The notes below the pieces were generated by a model, which had not been told where the DNA came from, did no database searches, and saw nothing but the letters and a program-made list of their open reading frames with translations. From Paracoccaceae bacterium (GTDB taxonomy: Bacteria > Pseudomonadota > Alphaproteobacteria > Rhodobacterales > Rhodobacteraceae): 64,000 nt of DNA. Numbering within the stretch: position 1 is the stretch's first letter; each line of letters starts with the position of its first letter. Positions 55,708 to 64,000 of the stretch are shown here, piece after piece. The translations under genes and the position numbers were made by a program. The stretch lies in NCBI GenBank assembly GCA_030148225.1, contig JASBTX010000042.1, positions 327,222 through 391,221 on the forward strand, given 5' to 3'.

Positions 55708-56916
55708 TCACAGTTGTCTGAACACTTTGTGGAAATGTGATGACCACGTCGGCAGTTCAGTTTTTCTGCGATTGCCTGCTTCCTCATCCACGTCTGATTT
55801 TTTCATTTTTGCCAGACGCAGTATTTCTTTTTCCCAAGCGTATCTGTCATGCGCTTTCAGGTAAATGGGCGTATCGCCCAGAAACTCGGAGTAAACGGCA
55901 AGATTGCAACACAATATCGGTATATTCTGGTGCGCGGCCTCGATGAGTGGCAGGCCGAAACCCTCTGCAAGGCTCGGAAAGACAAGACCGTGCGCATGGC
56001 GCAGGATGGCGGCAAGTGTCGCATCGTCGATATCGCCATGCTCATATATCAGCCTGTTCCTCAGCACCGATCCGTCAAGGCGGCTTAGCACCCCCTGATC
56101 CACCCAGCCGCGCCGACCGATGATATGCAGATGCGGAAGGTTGGCGATATCGTGGTTGCGCGCCATCTCCTCCCACAGATCAAGAAGGAACAGGTGGTTC
56201 TTGCGCGGCTCGATCGTGCCAACGCAAACGAAATAGGGATGCCCTCCGCGAAAGGCCGGGGGCAGATCACCCGGGCTGACCGGATCGTGCGCCAGCGCGG
56301 CAACGACAGGGCGGGGAACAGGTTTCTGAAAATGCCTTTCAGCGCTTTGGCGCGAGTACTCGGAATTGTAGATTACCGTGTTCGCATAGCGATTGACCGC
56401 GGCAAAACGCCGTCTGAAGCGCTCGACGCCGCTAGATGTCTGGAATTCGGGGTGGTCGAGCGGGATCGTGTCGTGGATGAAAACGACGATATCCGACCGG
56501 GGCATAGCGCGGATGGCTGCAAGGTTGCGGGCGCCCAAATTGCTGAGGCCGATATTGAGATAAAGAAGCCCGTCACCCACCCGACGGCGCAGCATTCTGG
56601 TAAGACCCGGACGGGTCGAGGCGGCAACCGACAGCCTGCGCAGATCAGCCTCGGCCCGTTGGCGCGCAGATGAAATTCTGGGCGAAAACAAGGACCAAAT
56701 GTTGCGTCGGCCCCATGGCGTGTGGCCCGTGATCCTGTCGCGTATCGCCTGCCCACCCGCGCGATCCAGCAGCCTGCATCCCTTACCCGTACGCACGAGA
56801 AAGAATACGGGCGCGTCAAGGGTCAGCAGGTGATTCAGATAGGCCAGTTCGACCCGGTCAACACCCGACAGCGCGGCTATACCGGACCGGGAAATCAAAC
56901 GGGTGAGGTCCAGCAC
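55708..56916 (-). CDS. Glycosyltransferase family 4-like protein
   Basis: A 402-residue GT-B-fold transferase. The C-terminal nucleotide-sugar half shows FVCVGTIEPRKNHLFLLDLW and the E-x7-E motif in SLAEGFGLPLIEA. The N-terminal half contains VVFIHDTIPLDHPEF, common in mannosyl/rhamnosyl transferases of exopolysaccharide clusters. The 3' end and the following 40 bases are more AT-rich than the neighbours. It lies 75 bases downstream of galU. Confidence 0.85.
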   Translation of the reverse strand: MLDLTRLISRSGIAALSGVDRVELAYLNHLLTLDAPVFFLVRTGKGCRLLDRAGGQAIRDRITGHTPWGRRNIWSLFSPRISSARQRAEADLRRLSVAASTRPGLTRMLRRRVGDGLLYLNIGLSNLGARNLAAIRAMPRSDIVVFIHDTIPLDHPEFQTSSGVERFRRRFAAVNRYANTVIYNSEYSRQSAERHFQKPVPRPVVAALAHDPVSPGDLPPAFRGGHPYFVCVGTIEPRKNHLFLLDLWEEMARNHDIANLPHLHIIGRRGWVDQGVLSRLDGSVLRNRLIYEHGDIDDATLAAILRHAHGLVFPSLAEGFGLPLIEAAHQNIPILCCNLAVYSEFLGDTPIYLKAHDRYAWEKEILRLAKMKKSDVDEEAGNRRKTELPTWSSHFHKVFRQL

Positions 56917-56991
56917 CAGTGGGCGGGCGTTATCTGGTTGCTGGCTCAGCGGACGAACCTCACTGGCCCGGGTACCGCGCGCCGCCCTGGC

Positions 56992-57885
56992 CTATTGCGC
57001 GGCCTTTTGCGCAGCCATTGTCTGTCTGAGGAAGGCGTCAAACTCATCATGTAGCTCGGGGCGGCCCAGGCCAAAAGATACGGTCGCCTGCAGATACCCC
57101 GCCTTGGACCCGCAATCAAAGCGCTGACCGCGAAAGCGGTAGCCATAGACGTTGTCGGAATTGATGATTTCCTGCGCGATGGCGTCAGTTAACTGAACCT
57201 CTCCTCCAGCGCCACTTTTGATTTTATTGAGGTTTTGCAGTATCTTGGGTGTCAGAATATACCGACCGATCACCGCAAGGTTAGATGGTGCTTTGTCCGG
57301 CTCGGGCTTCTCGACCATGCCTTTGACACTAACGATAGAGCCCATGTCCTTTTTGACATCCAGAATACCATATGAGGATGTCATGTCGCTGGGCACCTCC
57401 ATGGCGGCGACAACATTGCCGCCTGTTTCCGCATAGGATTCGACCATCTGCTGAAGGCAGGGTGTTTCGGCGGCGATCACATCGTCTGGCAGCATGACGG
57501 CAAAAGGCTCGTTGCCAATCAGGCGGCGTGCGCACCAGACCGCATGCCCCAGGCCAAGCGCCTTGTGCTGACGGATATAGGCAATGGCACCGCTTTCCAT
57601 ATTGGTGGATTTGAGCGTTTCCAGCAGCGCGTTCTTGCCTTTGCGGCGCAGATCAGATTCCAGCTGGGGCGCATGGTCAAAATAATCTTCGAGCGCACCC
57701 TTGCCGCGCGAGGTCACAAAAATGAATTCCTTGATGCCCGCGGCACGGGCTTCGTCGATGGCGTATTGGACCAAGGGCCTGTCAACCAGCGTCATGATTT
57801 CCTTGGGGATCGATTTGGTTGCTGGCAGGAATCTGGTTCCCAGTCCGGCGACCGGAAAAATCGCCTTTGTCACGCGCTTTTTCAT
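56992..57885 (-). CDS. galU: UTP--glucose-1-phosphate uridylyltransferase
   Basis: A 297-residue enzyme making UDP-glucose. The nucleotidyl-transfer motif AGLGTRFLPATKSIPKEI lies near residue 14 and VEKPEPDKAPSNLAVIGRYI later. It supplies UDP-sugars to the surrounding transferases. The 141-base gap upstream is AT-rich and should carry its own promoter; no clear -35/-10 pair was found there. Confidence 0.94.
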   Translation of the reverse strand: MKKRVTKAIFPVAGLGTRFLPATKSIPKEIMTLVDRPLVQYAIDEARAAGIKEFIFVTSRGKGALEDYFDHAPQLESDLRRKGKNALLETLKSTNMESGAIAYIRQHKALGLGHAVWCARRLIGNEPFAVMLPDDVIAAETPCLQQMVESYAETGGNVVAAMEVPSDMTSSYGILDVKKDMGSIVSVKGMVEKPEPDKAPSNLAVIGRYILTPKILQNLNKIKSGAGGEVQLTDAIAQEIINSDNVYGYRFRGQRFDCGSKAGYLQATVSFGLGRPELHDEFDAFLRQTMAAQKAAQ

Positions 57886-58026
57886 GGGTTTCTATGACCT
57901 TGAATATGTTTTGTCTGCTCTTGTGAAAAAGAATTACACTTTTCAGCGGAGTCCGTGAAGTCCGAATTTCACGATAAATCTAGCAATTTCAAATGCATTT
58001 CGCGCTTGGGTTGTACTTTGGACAAC

Positions 58027-59250
58027 TTATCCGAATTTTCGCAGTCGACTTAGGCGTTTGGTTTCTTCGGCCACACGATTGGCAAAGCTGATGAGCCGGA
58101 ACTTCGGCTGCGATCTGACGGATTTGCCAAATACGCCCCCGCTTTGAAGCCAGTAGCCATCGGGCGTGAAACGAAGCCGGTGGTAAAAAGACGTTGGCGA
58201 AAAGAGGAGGAGTGTGACGCGTTTTGTCTTTGCGGCCCTTGCCGCGCGGGCGCGGGCGCTGGGCCCCCTGAACCGACGCGCTGCGATCAGTTTATGCGGT
58301 GCCGGTGGCAATGTCGGGAACCGCAGAAAGGTTTCCCCGACCCCGATTTCTGTACCTTCGATCTCCCGCTTCTGGCCCTCGCGCACACCCTTGTCAAAGC
58401 TGCGCAGCCGCCATGCCACCAGATCGGGTGTGATGGACCCTGCCACCATGGCCCGGACAAGACGCCTGCGCTGGTAGAGCCGTTCTCGGCGGATCGCTTC
58501 AACATGCTCACTGACACGCGCGTGTTTTCGAAGAAAAACGGCAAGGCTGGCGCCGATATCAAAGAGAGTTGTTGGTGTGCGGTCGGCGCGACGCCTGTTG
58601 CTGGCGGCAAAGTCATGAAATACCTCGGCGCCGGGAACGACCGCAGTCTCGTGACCTGCCTTTGCCACCCGCATGCCCATATCGGCATCATCCAGAAAAT
58701 AGTGAAACCGCGTGTCGAACCCGCCCAGTTCGCGCAGCGTAGAAGCGCGATAAGCACAGTTTGTACCAATGGGTTTGACGGCCTGGCCTGAATGCATCTC
58801 GTGCAGTGAGGGTTTGCCGGGCACACGGATCGACTTGGTCAGACCGGTCAACGAAATGGTTTCAGCGCGCCATTGATAGCTGATGCCGTTGCGTCCGCGC
58901 ACAAAACCGGTGGCGGCAGCGACGGCGTCATTGCGAAAGGGGCGCACCAGACGCGCCAGCCACGAGGGTTCCGGAATGGCATCGTCATCGATAAAGGCAA
59001 CCAGTTCGCCTGCGGCCAGCGACAGGCCGGTATTTCGCGCCCTGGCGATATTTTGCTCTGTGCAGGTCGCTGTTTTCACATGGTCGATATCGGGGTGATC
59101 GGAAATCTTTTTCAAAGACTCCGGATCAGCGATGATTATCACCTCAAGCTCTTGATATTCGATATATTTCAGAGATGTCAGGGCAAGGCTCAGATGCGTT
59201 GGTCGCCCGTGGCTGACGATGATCAGGCTTATGCTTGGCTGTTTGTTCAA
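58027..59250 (-). CDS. Glycosyltransferase family 2 protein
   Basis: A 407-residue protein: GT-A domain with ISLIIVSHGRPTHLSLALTS, AFIDDDAIPEPSWLARL (metal-binding DDD) and FHYFLDDADMGMRVAKAG in the acceptor half. The C-terminal 100 residues are basic and of unknown role. I take TTG 59250 as start, overlapping the kdsB stop as TTGA, which puts the GT domain at residue 6; an in-frame codon at 59349 would lie inside kdsB. Confidence 0.8.
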   Translation of the reverse strand: MNKQPSISLIIVSHGRPTHLSLALTSLKYIEYQELEVIIIADPESLKKISDHPDIDHVKTATCTEQNIARARNTGLSLAAGELVAFIDDDAIPEPSWLARLVRPFRNDAVAAATGFVRGRNGISYQWRAETISLTGLTKSIRVPGKPSLHEMHSGQAVKPIGTNCAYRASTLRELGGFDTRFHYFLDDADMGMRVAKAGHETAVVPGAEVFHDFAASNRRRADRTPTTLFDIGASLAVFLRKHARVSEHVEAIRRERLYQRRRLVRAMVAGSITPDLVAWRLRSFDKGVREGQKREIEGTEIGVGETFLRFPTLPPAPHKLIAARRFRGPSARARAARAAKTKRVTLLLFSPTSFYHRLRFTPDGYWLQSGGVFGKSVRSQPKFRLISFANRVAEETKRLSRLRKFG

Positions 59251-60047
59251 CCGGTTGCCATTTCGGCCAGAAACGCTTCGATCCGCGCGACATCTTCGGG
59301 GTTGTTCAACTCCCAGAATACGCGTCCCCGCGCCTCGACCTCGACGCAAAGAATGTTCTGGCCCCGCTCCATGAAGCGAAGTTGCTCAAGCCCTTCCAGT
59401 TTTTCGAGCGGGCCAACCGGCTGGGTAGGATAGGCCGACAGTGCCGCCGGGCGATAGGCATAGACACCGACATGGTGAAAAACAGGGGTGTCGTCATCCG
59501 CATCATAGCTGCGGTCGGTATAGGGAATGACCTCTTTGGAGAAATAGAGCGCCCTGCAGGCATGATCGAACACCGCCGTTGTGCCCCCGACACGGCCATT
59601 CCTGCGATCTTCCAGAAACCCGTTCAGTGCCCGCCCGTCACACCTGAGCACGGGCGTAGCTACATCGGCATGTGTTGCCGCAGACAATGCCGACACCAGA
59701 TCCTCCACAAACCATGCCGGTGTCAGCGGCGCGTCACCCTGAAGGTTCACGACGATATCATAGTCGCCGCCCAGAAGGGTATGCGCCTCGGCGCAGCGCT
59801 CGGTTCCGTTGCGGCACGTGTCAGAGGTCATGACGACCTCGGCCCCGAAGCCCCGGGCGTTGTCCCGGATCCGGGCGTCATCCGTGGCGACCACGACGCG
59901 GTCGATCCCGCGCACGGCCATGGCCGCATCCCAGGAACGCTCGATTAGCGTCTTGCTGGTGCCGTCGGCATCGCGCAATGCGACCAGCGGCTTGCCGGGA
60001 TAGCGCACCGAAGCATAGCGGGCCGGGATGACAATCAGCGTTTTCAT
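59247..60047 (-). CDS. kdsB: CMP-KDO synthetase
   Basis: A 266-residue enzyme that activates KDO as CMP-KDO. Motifs are VIPARYASVRYPGKPL, the region VNLQGDAPLTPAWFVED, and PVGPLEKLEGLEQLR. Slightly longer than the E. coli form. It overlaps cysQ by four bases and the glycosyltransferase by four. Its place in a capsule-like locus suggests a dedicated copy for a KDO-linked polysaccharide; whether another kdsB exists cannot be seen here. Confidence 0.9.
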   Translation of the reverse strand: MKTLIVIPARYASVRYPGKPLVALRDADGTSKTLIERSWDAAMAVRGIDRVVVATDDARIRDNARGFGAEVVMTSDTCRNGTERCAEAHTLLGGDYDIVVNLQGDAPLTPAWFVEDLVSALSAATHADVATPVLRCDGRALNGFLEDRRNGRVGGTTAVFDHACRALYFSKEVIPYTDRSYDADDDTPVFHHVGVYAYRPAALSAYPTQPVGPLEKLEGLEQLRFMERGQNILCVEVEARGRVFWELNNPEDVARIEAFLAEMATG

Positions 60048-60850
60048 TCAGATGTGGCCCTGAGTTCGACACCGGGTGCATAGGCGATGAAAAACGGGTT
60101 TTCATATCCGTCTTTTCCATAGACCAGCGGTGAATGGTCATCAAAGCGCACGACGCTTCCACCCGCGCCCGTCAGCACCGCCTGCCCGGCGGCAGTATCC
60201 CATTCCATGGTCCGGCCAAGGCGCGGATAGAGATCGGCCTCGCCCGTTGCGATCAGGCAGAATTTGAGTGATGAACCCGCGCTTTTCATATCCTTCACCG
60301 CGTAGCGCGCGATATAGTCGTCGGTTGCGGCGTCACGGTGGGATTTCGAGGCAACAACCATCAGCGACGTGTTGTCGGGTGACGAGACCGAGAGCCGCGA
60401 TGTTGTCGAAGGCGTGCTGCCGAACGGCGCGGCTTCTTCAACGCTTTGGCCCGTGGCGTCGGTATAAAACATGCGCCCCCGCGCGGGGGCATAGACGACG
60501 CCGCGTGTCGGCACGCCGTTCTGGACCAGCGCGATATTCACGGTGAAATCGCCCCTGCGATTGACGAATTCCTTGGTGCCGTCCAGAGGATCGACAATCA
60601 GAAATGTTCCGGCGGTCAGATCGTGCGAGGCCGATTGTTCTTCGGTTACCAGAGTTATGTCTGGAAACGCCTCGCGCAGCCCGACGGAAATGATGGCATC
60701 GGCGGCTTCGTCGGCCTCGGTCACCGGGCTCTGGTCGGATTTCACGCGGACGTCAAAGGATTCCGACGAATAAATTTCCATGATCCTTGCGCCTGCCTGC
60801 AGCGCCAGATCACGAAAGACCCGTTCTAATTTGTTGAAATCCAATGTCAC
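60044..60850 (-). CDS. cysQ: 3'(2'),5'-bisphosphate nucleotidase
   Basis: A 268-residue inositol-monophosphatase-fold enzyme: VTEADEAADAII, the metal site IVDPLDGTKEF, and WDTAAGQAVLTGAGG. It hydrolyses PAP, the by-product of PAPS-dependent sulfation. It overlaps kdsB (ATGA). Given the sulfotransferase 7 kb away on the same strand it may serve glycan sulfation, though CysQ also serves sulfate assimilation. Confidence 0.9.
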   Translation of the reverse strand: MTLDFNKLERVFRDLALQAGARIMEIYSSESFDVRVKSDQSPVTEADEAADAIISVGLREAFPDITLVTEEQSASHDLTAGTFLIVDPLDGTKEFVNRRGDFTVNIALVQNGVPTRGVVYAPARGRMFYTDATGQSVEEAAPFGSTPSTTSRLSVSSPDNTSLMVVASKSHRDAATDDYIARYAVKDMKSAGSSLKFCLIATGEADLYPRLGRTMEWDTAAGQAVLTGAGGSVVRFDDHSPLVYGKDGYENPFFIAYAPGVELRATSE

Positions 60851-60887
60851 ATTCTCCGGATTGCGCCCGACATCTGGTGAGGAATTC

Positions 60888-60916
60888 TTGATAATTTCCC
60901 GCGACAGCTTTATGAG
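60888..60916 (+). promoter_or_regulatory. Candidate sigma-70 promoter of the capsule-type permease
   Basis: TTGATA (60888-60893) and TATGAG (60911-60916) are separated by exactly 17 bases: five and four matches to the consensus hexamers. They lie in the 141-base divergent gap between cysQ and the permease. A hairpin GCGGG-ACCA-CCCGC at 60947-60960 follows in the leader. Confidence 0.45.
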
Positions 60917-60946
60917 TGCGTCTTAAGAGAACAGCAAGAATACAAT

Positions 60947-60960
60947 GCGGGACCACCCGC
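60947..60960 (+). promoter_or_regulatory. Leader hairpin before the capsule-type permease
   Basis: GCGGG-ACCA-CCCGC, a perfect five-base-pair stem with a four-base loop, 31 bases upstream of the start codon and downstream of the candidate promoter. It may stabilise the mRNA or be an operator. Confidence 0.35.
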
Positions 60961-60991
60961 GAATAATGAAAAACAGCCGGGCAGGTTGATC

Positions 60992-61816
60992 ATGTTTGCA
61001 CCAAACAGGGCCAGGACGCGCCTGAACGGGTTCTTTGAGATCACGGGTCTGATCTTTGAAGGCACGGCACGGGAAATCCGCAAGAACAGCCGCAATCCCA
61101 TCCTCGCAATCCTGAGCGAGGTGATGCGGGTGCTGGTCTTTGTTGCCGTATTCTATGTCATGTTCGCGGTTCTGGGAAACCGCACCGCACCGCTGAGAGG
61201 TGATTTCGTCATCTTCCTCGTTTCGGGCATTTTCCTCTTTTTCGCCCATACCCGTGCCGTATCAGCCGTGCTGGGAGCCGAAGGTCCGACATCGGCGATG
61301 ATGCAGCACGCGCCCATGAATTCGATCATATCGATCGGGTCCTCCGCATTGTCGGTTCTCTATTCTCAGGCCATGGCGGCGGGTATAATCCTGCTGGGCT
61401 ACCATGTGTTTACCGGCAATGTCGTGATCGACAAACCGGTCGGCGCCGTGCTCATGTTCGTGCTGGCCTGGTTTTCCGGAGTCGCCATCGGGATGATGCT
61501 GATGGCGGCCAAACCATGGTTTCCCGCCCTGATCTCGATCATCTCCAAGCTTTATCGGCGGTCGAATATGATCGCCAGCGGCAAGATGTTTGCCGCAAAT
61601 ACCCTCCCGGGATGGATGGTAAACGTGTTCGACTGGAATCCGCTCTTTCATGCCATTGATCAGGCGCGGGTCTACACGTTTCTGAACTACAGCAGTGACG
61701 TGACCAATATTGTTTATCCGCTCGTTCTGTCGGTCGTCTGTATCATGATCGGGTTCATGATGGAGTTCTTCACCCGCCAGCACGCATCAGCCAGCTGGGG
61801 TGTCTCCAAGATCTGA
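60992..61816 (+). CDS. ABC-2 type polysaccharide export permease (KpsM-like)
   Basis: A 274-residue membrane protein with about six helices and the C-terminal pattern FDWNPLFHAIDQARVYTFLN that marks capsule and O-antigen exporters (KpsM, CtrC, Wzm). The start ATG 60992 has AGG six bases upstream; a TTG two codons earlier is possible. The partner ATPase (KpsT-like) and the KpsE/KpsD-type envelope proteins are not in the window, so it depends on genes elsewhere. Its 3' end overlaps the convergent alkB-like gene by 30 bases. Confidence 0.82.
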   Translation: MFAPNRARTRLNGFFEITGLIFEGTAREIRKNSRNPILAILSEVMRVLVFVAVFYVMFAVLGNRTAPLRGDFVIFLVSGIFLFFAHTRAVSAVLGAEGPTSAMMQHAPMNSIISIGSSALSVLYSQAMAAGIILLGYHVFTGNVVIDKPVGAVLMFVLAWFSGVAIGMMLMAAKPWFPALISIISKLYRRSNMIASGKMFAANTLPGWMVNVFDWNPLFHAIDQARVYTFLNYSSDVTNIVYPLVLSVVCIMIGFMMEFFTRQHASASWGVSKI

Positions 61817-62425
61817 TGCGCTGACCACGCGCATGGTCAGATTGATCCGCCCGCCACGGGGCAGGAGTGTGGAGGTGCCCGGCGCGATGCGGTCAATACC
61901 GTGATAGGTCAGCCGTGCATCCCCGCCCATGACCACCACGTCGCCCGAGCGCAGCCAGAAAGAGCGCGTCTTGCCGCCCCGGCTGTGGTTCCCGACACGA
62001 AAGAGTGCGTCATCCCCCAACGAAATTGAAACGACCGGCTGGGTGAAATCGGCCTCGTCCCGGTCCTGGTGCAGGCCCATGCGTGCACCCTGATCATAGA
62101 AATTCACCAGACAGCATTCGGGCATGCGCGCCGCGGCGGAAACCTGTCGCCAGATATCGAGAACCGAGTTTGGTATCGCGGGCCAGGGCAGGCCGTCCGG
62201 GTGGCGTGGCGCATAGCGATAGCCGCCCCTGTCACTAACCCAGCCAAGCGATCCGGCCGAGGTCATGCGCACCGACATCGGCTTGCCGCGTGGCGTCCGG
62301 GGCACAAACAACGGCGCGGCGCGAACGACCTCCCGGATTTCAGCCAACATGTGCTGTTGGGCCTCTGATCCGATAAGTGCTTCGAAAACCTTGAAATTTC
62401 TGATCGTGAAAGAAGGTTCAATCAT
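61787..62425 (-). CDS. AlkB-like 2-oxoglutarate/Fe(II) dioxygenase
   Basis: A 212-residue demethylase of alkylated DNA or RNA. The iron ligands H119, D121 (GLHQDRDEADF) and H175 (YHGIDRI) and the 2-oxoglutarate motif R-x-N-x-T-x-R (193-199) are intact. I choose ATG 62425 (MIEPSFTIRNFKVFEAL); the longer frame to 62494 has no family support. No ada gene is adjacent. It is divergent from dnaK. Confidence 0.9.
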   Translation of the reverse strand: MIEPSFTIRNFKVFEALIGSEAQQHMLAEIREVVRAAPLFVPRTPRGKPMSVRMTSAGSLGWVSDRGGYRYAPRHPDGLPWPAIPNSVLDIWRQVSAAARMPECCLVNFYDQGARMGLHQDRDEADFTQPVVSISLGDDALFRVGNHSRGGKTRSFWLRSGDVVVMGGDARLTYHGIDRIAPGTSTLLPRGGRINLTMRVVSASDLGDTPAG

Positions 62426-62506
62426 TGTCCCGGCAGAATCCTCACGAAATTCGCATTTCTGACGCAAAATGACCCCAAGAATCCTTAGATTCACCGCCCT
62501 CAGGCG

Positions 62507-62536
62507 CTTGCAGGGCCCAATACCCCTCCTTATATA
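62507..62536 (+). promoter_or_regulatory. RpoH-type heat-shock promoter of dnaK
   Basis: CTTG (62507-62510), 18 bases, then CTTATATA (62529-62536) fits the alphaproteobacterial RpoH consensus as I recall it (CTTG - 17/18 - CYTATNT). It lies 112 bases upstream of the dnaK ATG, in the 222-base divergent gap. A ribosome-binding site AGAGGA precedes the start by eight bases. Confidence 0.7.
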
Positions 62537-62647
62537 CGCCGGGAAGCTGGATCAGGACAGTGAACCTGGTCTTTTGGGATTGGGCTTTTTGGCGCCGTTG
62601 TCGGGCTGATGAGCTCTCAACATCGCCTAGGAAAGAGGACTGAGCAC

Positions 62648-64000
62648 ATGGCCAAAGTCATTGGTATCGACCTCGGCACCACGAACTCGTGTGTTGCTAT
62701 CATGGACGGCTCGCAGCCGCGGGTCATCGAAAACTCAGAGGGTGCGCGTACCACACCTTCTATCGTCGGATATACGGACGGGGAGCGTCTGGTCGGTCAG
62801 CCGGCTAAACGCCAGGCCGTCACCAACCCCGACAACACCATCTTTGCCGTCAAGCGCCTGATCGGGCGCCGGTTTGACGACAAGATGATCGAAAAAGACA
62901 AGAAGAACCTGCCTTTCAAGGTTATCGACGGCGGCAACGGTGATGCCTGGGTCGAGGTCAAGGGCGAGAAATATTCGCCTTCGCAGGTATCCGCGCTGAT
63001 CCTGCAGAAGATGAAGGAAACCGCCGAGAGCTATCTGGGCGAAAAGGTCGAGCAGGCGGTCATCACCGTACCGGCCTATTTCAACGACGCGCAGCGTCAG
63101 GCGACCAAGGACGCGGGCAAGATCGCGGGACTTGAGGTTTTGCGGATCATCAACGAACCGACCGCCGCCGCGCTGGCCTATGGCCTCGACAAGAAAGAGA
63201 CACAGACCATTGCCGTCTATGACCTGGGCGGTGGTACGTTCGACGTGACCATCCTCGAAATAGATGACGGCCTGTTCGAAGTGAAATCCACAAACGGGGA
63301 CACGTTCCTGGGTGGTGAAGATTTCGACATGCGCATCGTCAACTACCTAGCCGACGAGTTCAAGAAAGAGAACGGCGTCGATCTGACGAAGGACAAGATG
63401 GCCCTCCAGCGCCTGAAAGAGGCGGCGGAAAAGGCCAAGATCGAATTGTCCTCGAGCCAGCAGACCGAAATCAACCAGCCCTTCATCTCGATGGATCCAA
63501 ATGGCGGTCAGCCACTGCACATGGTGATGAAGCTGACGCGCGCCAAGCTGGAAAGCCTTGTCGGCGACCTGATCAAATCGTCGCTGAAGCCATGTCAGGC
63601 CGCGCTCAAGGATGCTGGCGTATCCACGGGTGACATCGACGAGGTTGTTCTGGTCGGTGGTATGACCCGGATGCCAAAGGTGATCGAAGAGGTCTCCAAA
63701 TTCTTTGGCAAAGAACCCAACAAGGGTGTGAACCCTGATGAGGTTGTCGCCATGGGCGCGGCCATTCAGGCCGGTGTTCTGCAAGGTGATGTCAAGGATG
63801 TCGTGCTCTTGGATGTCACGCCACTGTCGCTGGGGATCGAAACGCTGGGCGGTGTCTTTACCCGCCTGATCGACCGCAACACCACGATCCCGACCAAGAA
63901 GAGCCAGATCTTCTCGACCGCCGAAGACAACCAGAACGCCGTGACCCTGCGCGTGTTCCAGGGCGAACGTGAAATGGCCGCGGACAACAAGATCCTGGGT
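62648..64000 (+). CDS. dnaK: Chaperone DnaK, 5' part (runs off the window)
   Basis: The first 451 codons, still open at the right edge. The ATPase domain is complete: [13 protein letters not shown] at the start, [36 protein letters not shown] and [13 protein letters not shown]. The substrate-binding domain begins near residue 385 ([20 protein letters not shown]). As the Hsp70 of the cell it folds nascent and heat-damaged proteins; dnaJ probably follows beyond the window. No frameshift noticed. Confidence 0.97.
   Translation, partial: MAKVIGIDLGTTNSCVAIMDGSQPRVIENSEGARTTPSIVGYTDGERLVGQPAKRQAVTNPDNTIFAVKRLIGRRFDDKMIEKDKKNLPFKVIDGGNGDAWVEVKGEKYSPSQVSALILQKMKETAESYLGEKVEQAVITVPAYFNDAQRQATKDAGKIAGLEVLRIINEPTAAALAYGLDKKETQTIAVYDLGGGTFDVTILEIDDGLFEVKSTNGDTFLGGEDFDMRIVNYLADEFKKENGVDLTKDKMALQRLKEAAEKAKIELSSSQQTEINQPFISMDPNGGQPLHMVMKLTRAKLESLVGDLIKSSLKPCQAALKDAGVSTGDIDEVVLVGGMTRMPKVIEEVSKFFGKEPNKGVNPDEVVAMGAAIQAGVLQGDVKDVVLLDVTPLSLGIETLGGVFTRLIDRNTTIPTKKSQIFSTAEDNQNAVTLRVFQGEREMAADNKILG

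Noticed and set aside
58010..58026. GTTGT-N7-ACAAC repeat just after the family 2 glycosyltransferase gene
   Set aside because: Weak five-base arms without a U-run; insufficient as terminator or operator.
1..64000. Mobile elements, prophage, CRISPR arrays, tRNA or rRNA genes
   Set aside because: No transposase-like or phage-like protein, no regular repeat-spacer pattern and no cloverleaf-like intergenic sequence was noticed; gaps are too short for most of these.

Overview
The window reads as a chromosomal segment of an alphaproteobacterium of the Rhodobacteraceae (Roseobacter group). The grounds are the high G+C coding style, the gene orders argH / small lipoprotein / DUF2834 / lysA / TIGR02302 protein and rnd-kdsD-lptC-lptA-lptB-hpf-ptsN, a short HisG with HisZ, and an alphaproteobacterial RpoH-type promoter before dnaK. 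I see no phage, insertion sequence, CRISPR array, tRNA or rRNA. Coding density is very high: the longest stretch without a gene is 280 bases (50143-50422).

Layout. (1) 16-8231, minus: one tightly overlapping run xdhA-xdhB-xdhC followed by an ABC ATPase and two permeases of the BMP/nucleoside type, i.e. purine uptake coupled to xanthine oxidation. (2) 8456-15661: dnaE, slyX (minus), then hisS-hisZ-hisG. (3) 15826-24826: a TlpA-like thioredoxin (minus) divergent from argH - 38-residue lipoprotein - DUF2834 - lysA - TIGR02302 protein, then a two-gene signalling pair whose key catalytic residues are largely lost. (4) 24829-35597: nadK, glyA, an esterase, gshA, rsmE, ubiA, an OmpA-family envelope protein and yqgE, with several small unknowns. 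(5) 35711-46533: a DsbD N-domain-like protein, an RND efflux pair, moaB, an unusual family-4-like uracil-DNA glycosylase, an aminoglycoside-phosphotransferase-fold protein plus acyl-CoA dehydrogenase pair, and a DUF3179 protein. (6) 46681-51500: rnd, kdsD, lptC-lptA-lptB, hpf, ptsN. (7) 51516-61816: a surface-glycan locus (two-module sulfotransferase, four glycosyltransferases, galU, kdsB, cysQ and a capsule-type ABC-2 permease). (8) 61787-64000: an AlkB-like dioxygenase and the start of dnaK.

The most notable signals are: the degenerate LuxO-like regulator (Walker B Asp-Glu replaced by Asn-Gln, GAFTGA lost, both arginine fingers and the sensor-II arginine lost) with its partner carrying a pseudo-Hpt domain; the absence of rpoN from the usual lptB-rpoN-hpf-ptsN order; a uracil-DNA glycosylase lacking three of four Fe-S cysteines; an LptM-like micro-lipoprotein; a sulfated-glycan locus in which CysQ could recycle the sulfotransferase by-product; and a recurring 3'-flank sequence element seen at three places. 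All identifications are from reading the sequence and memory of families; no database search was run.
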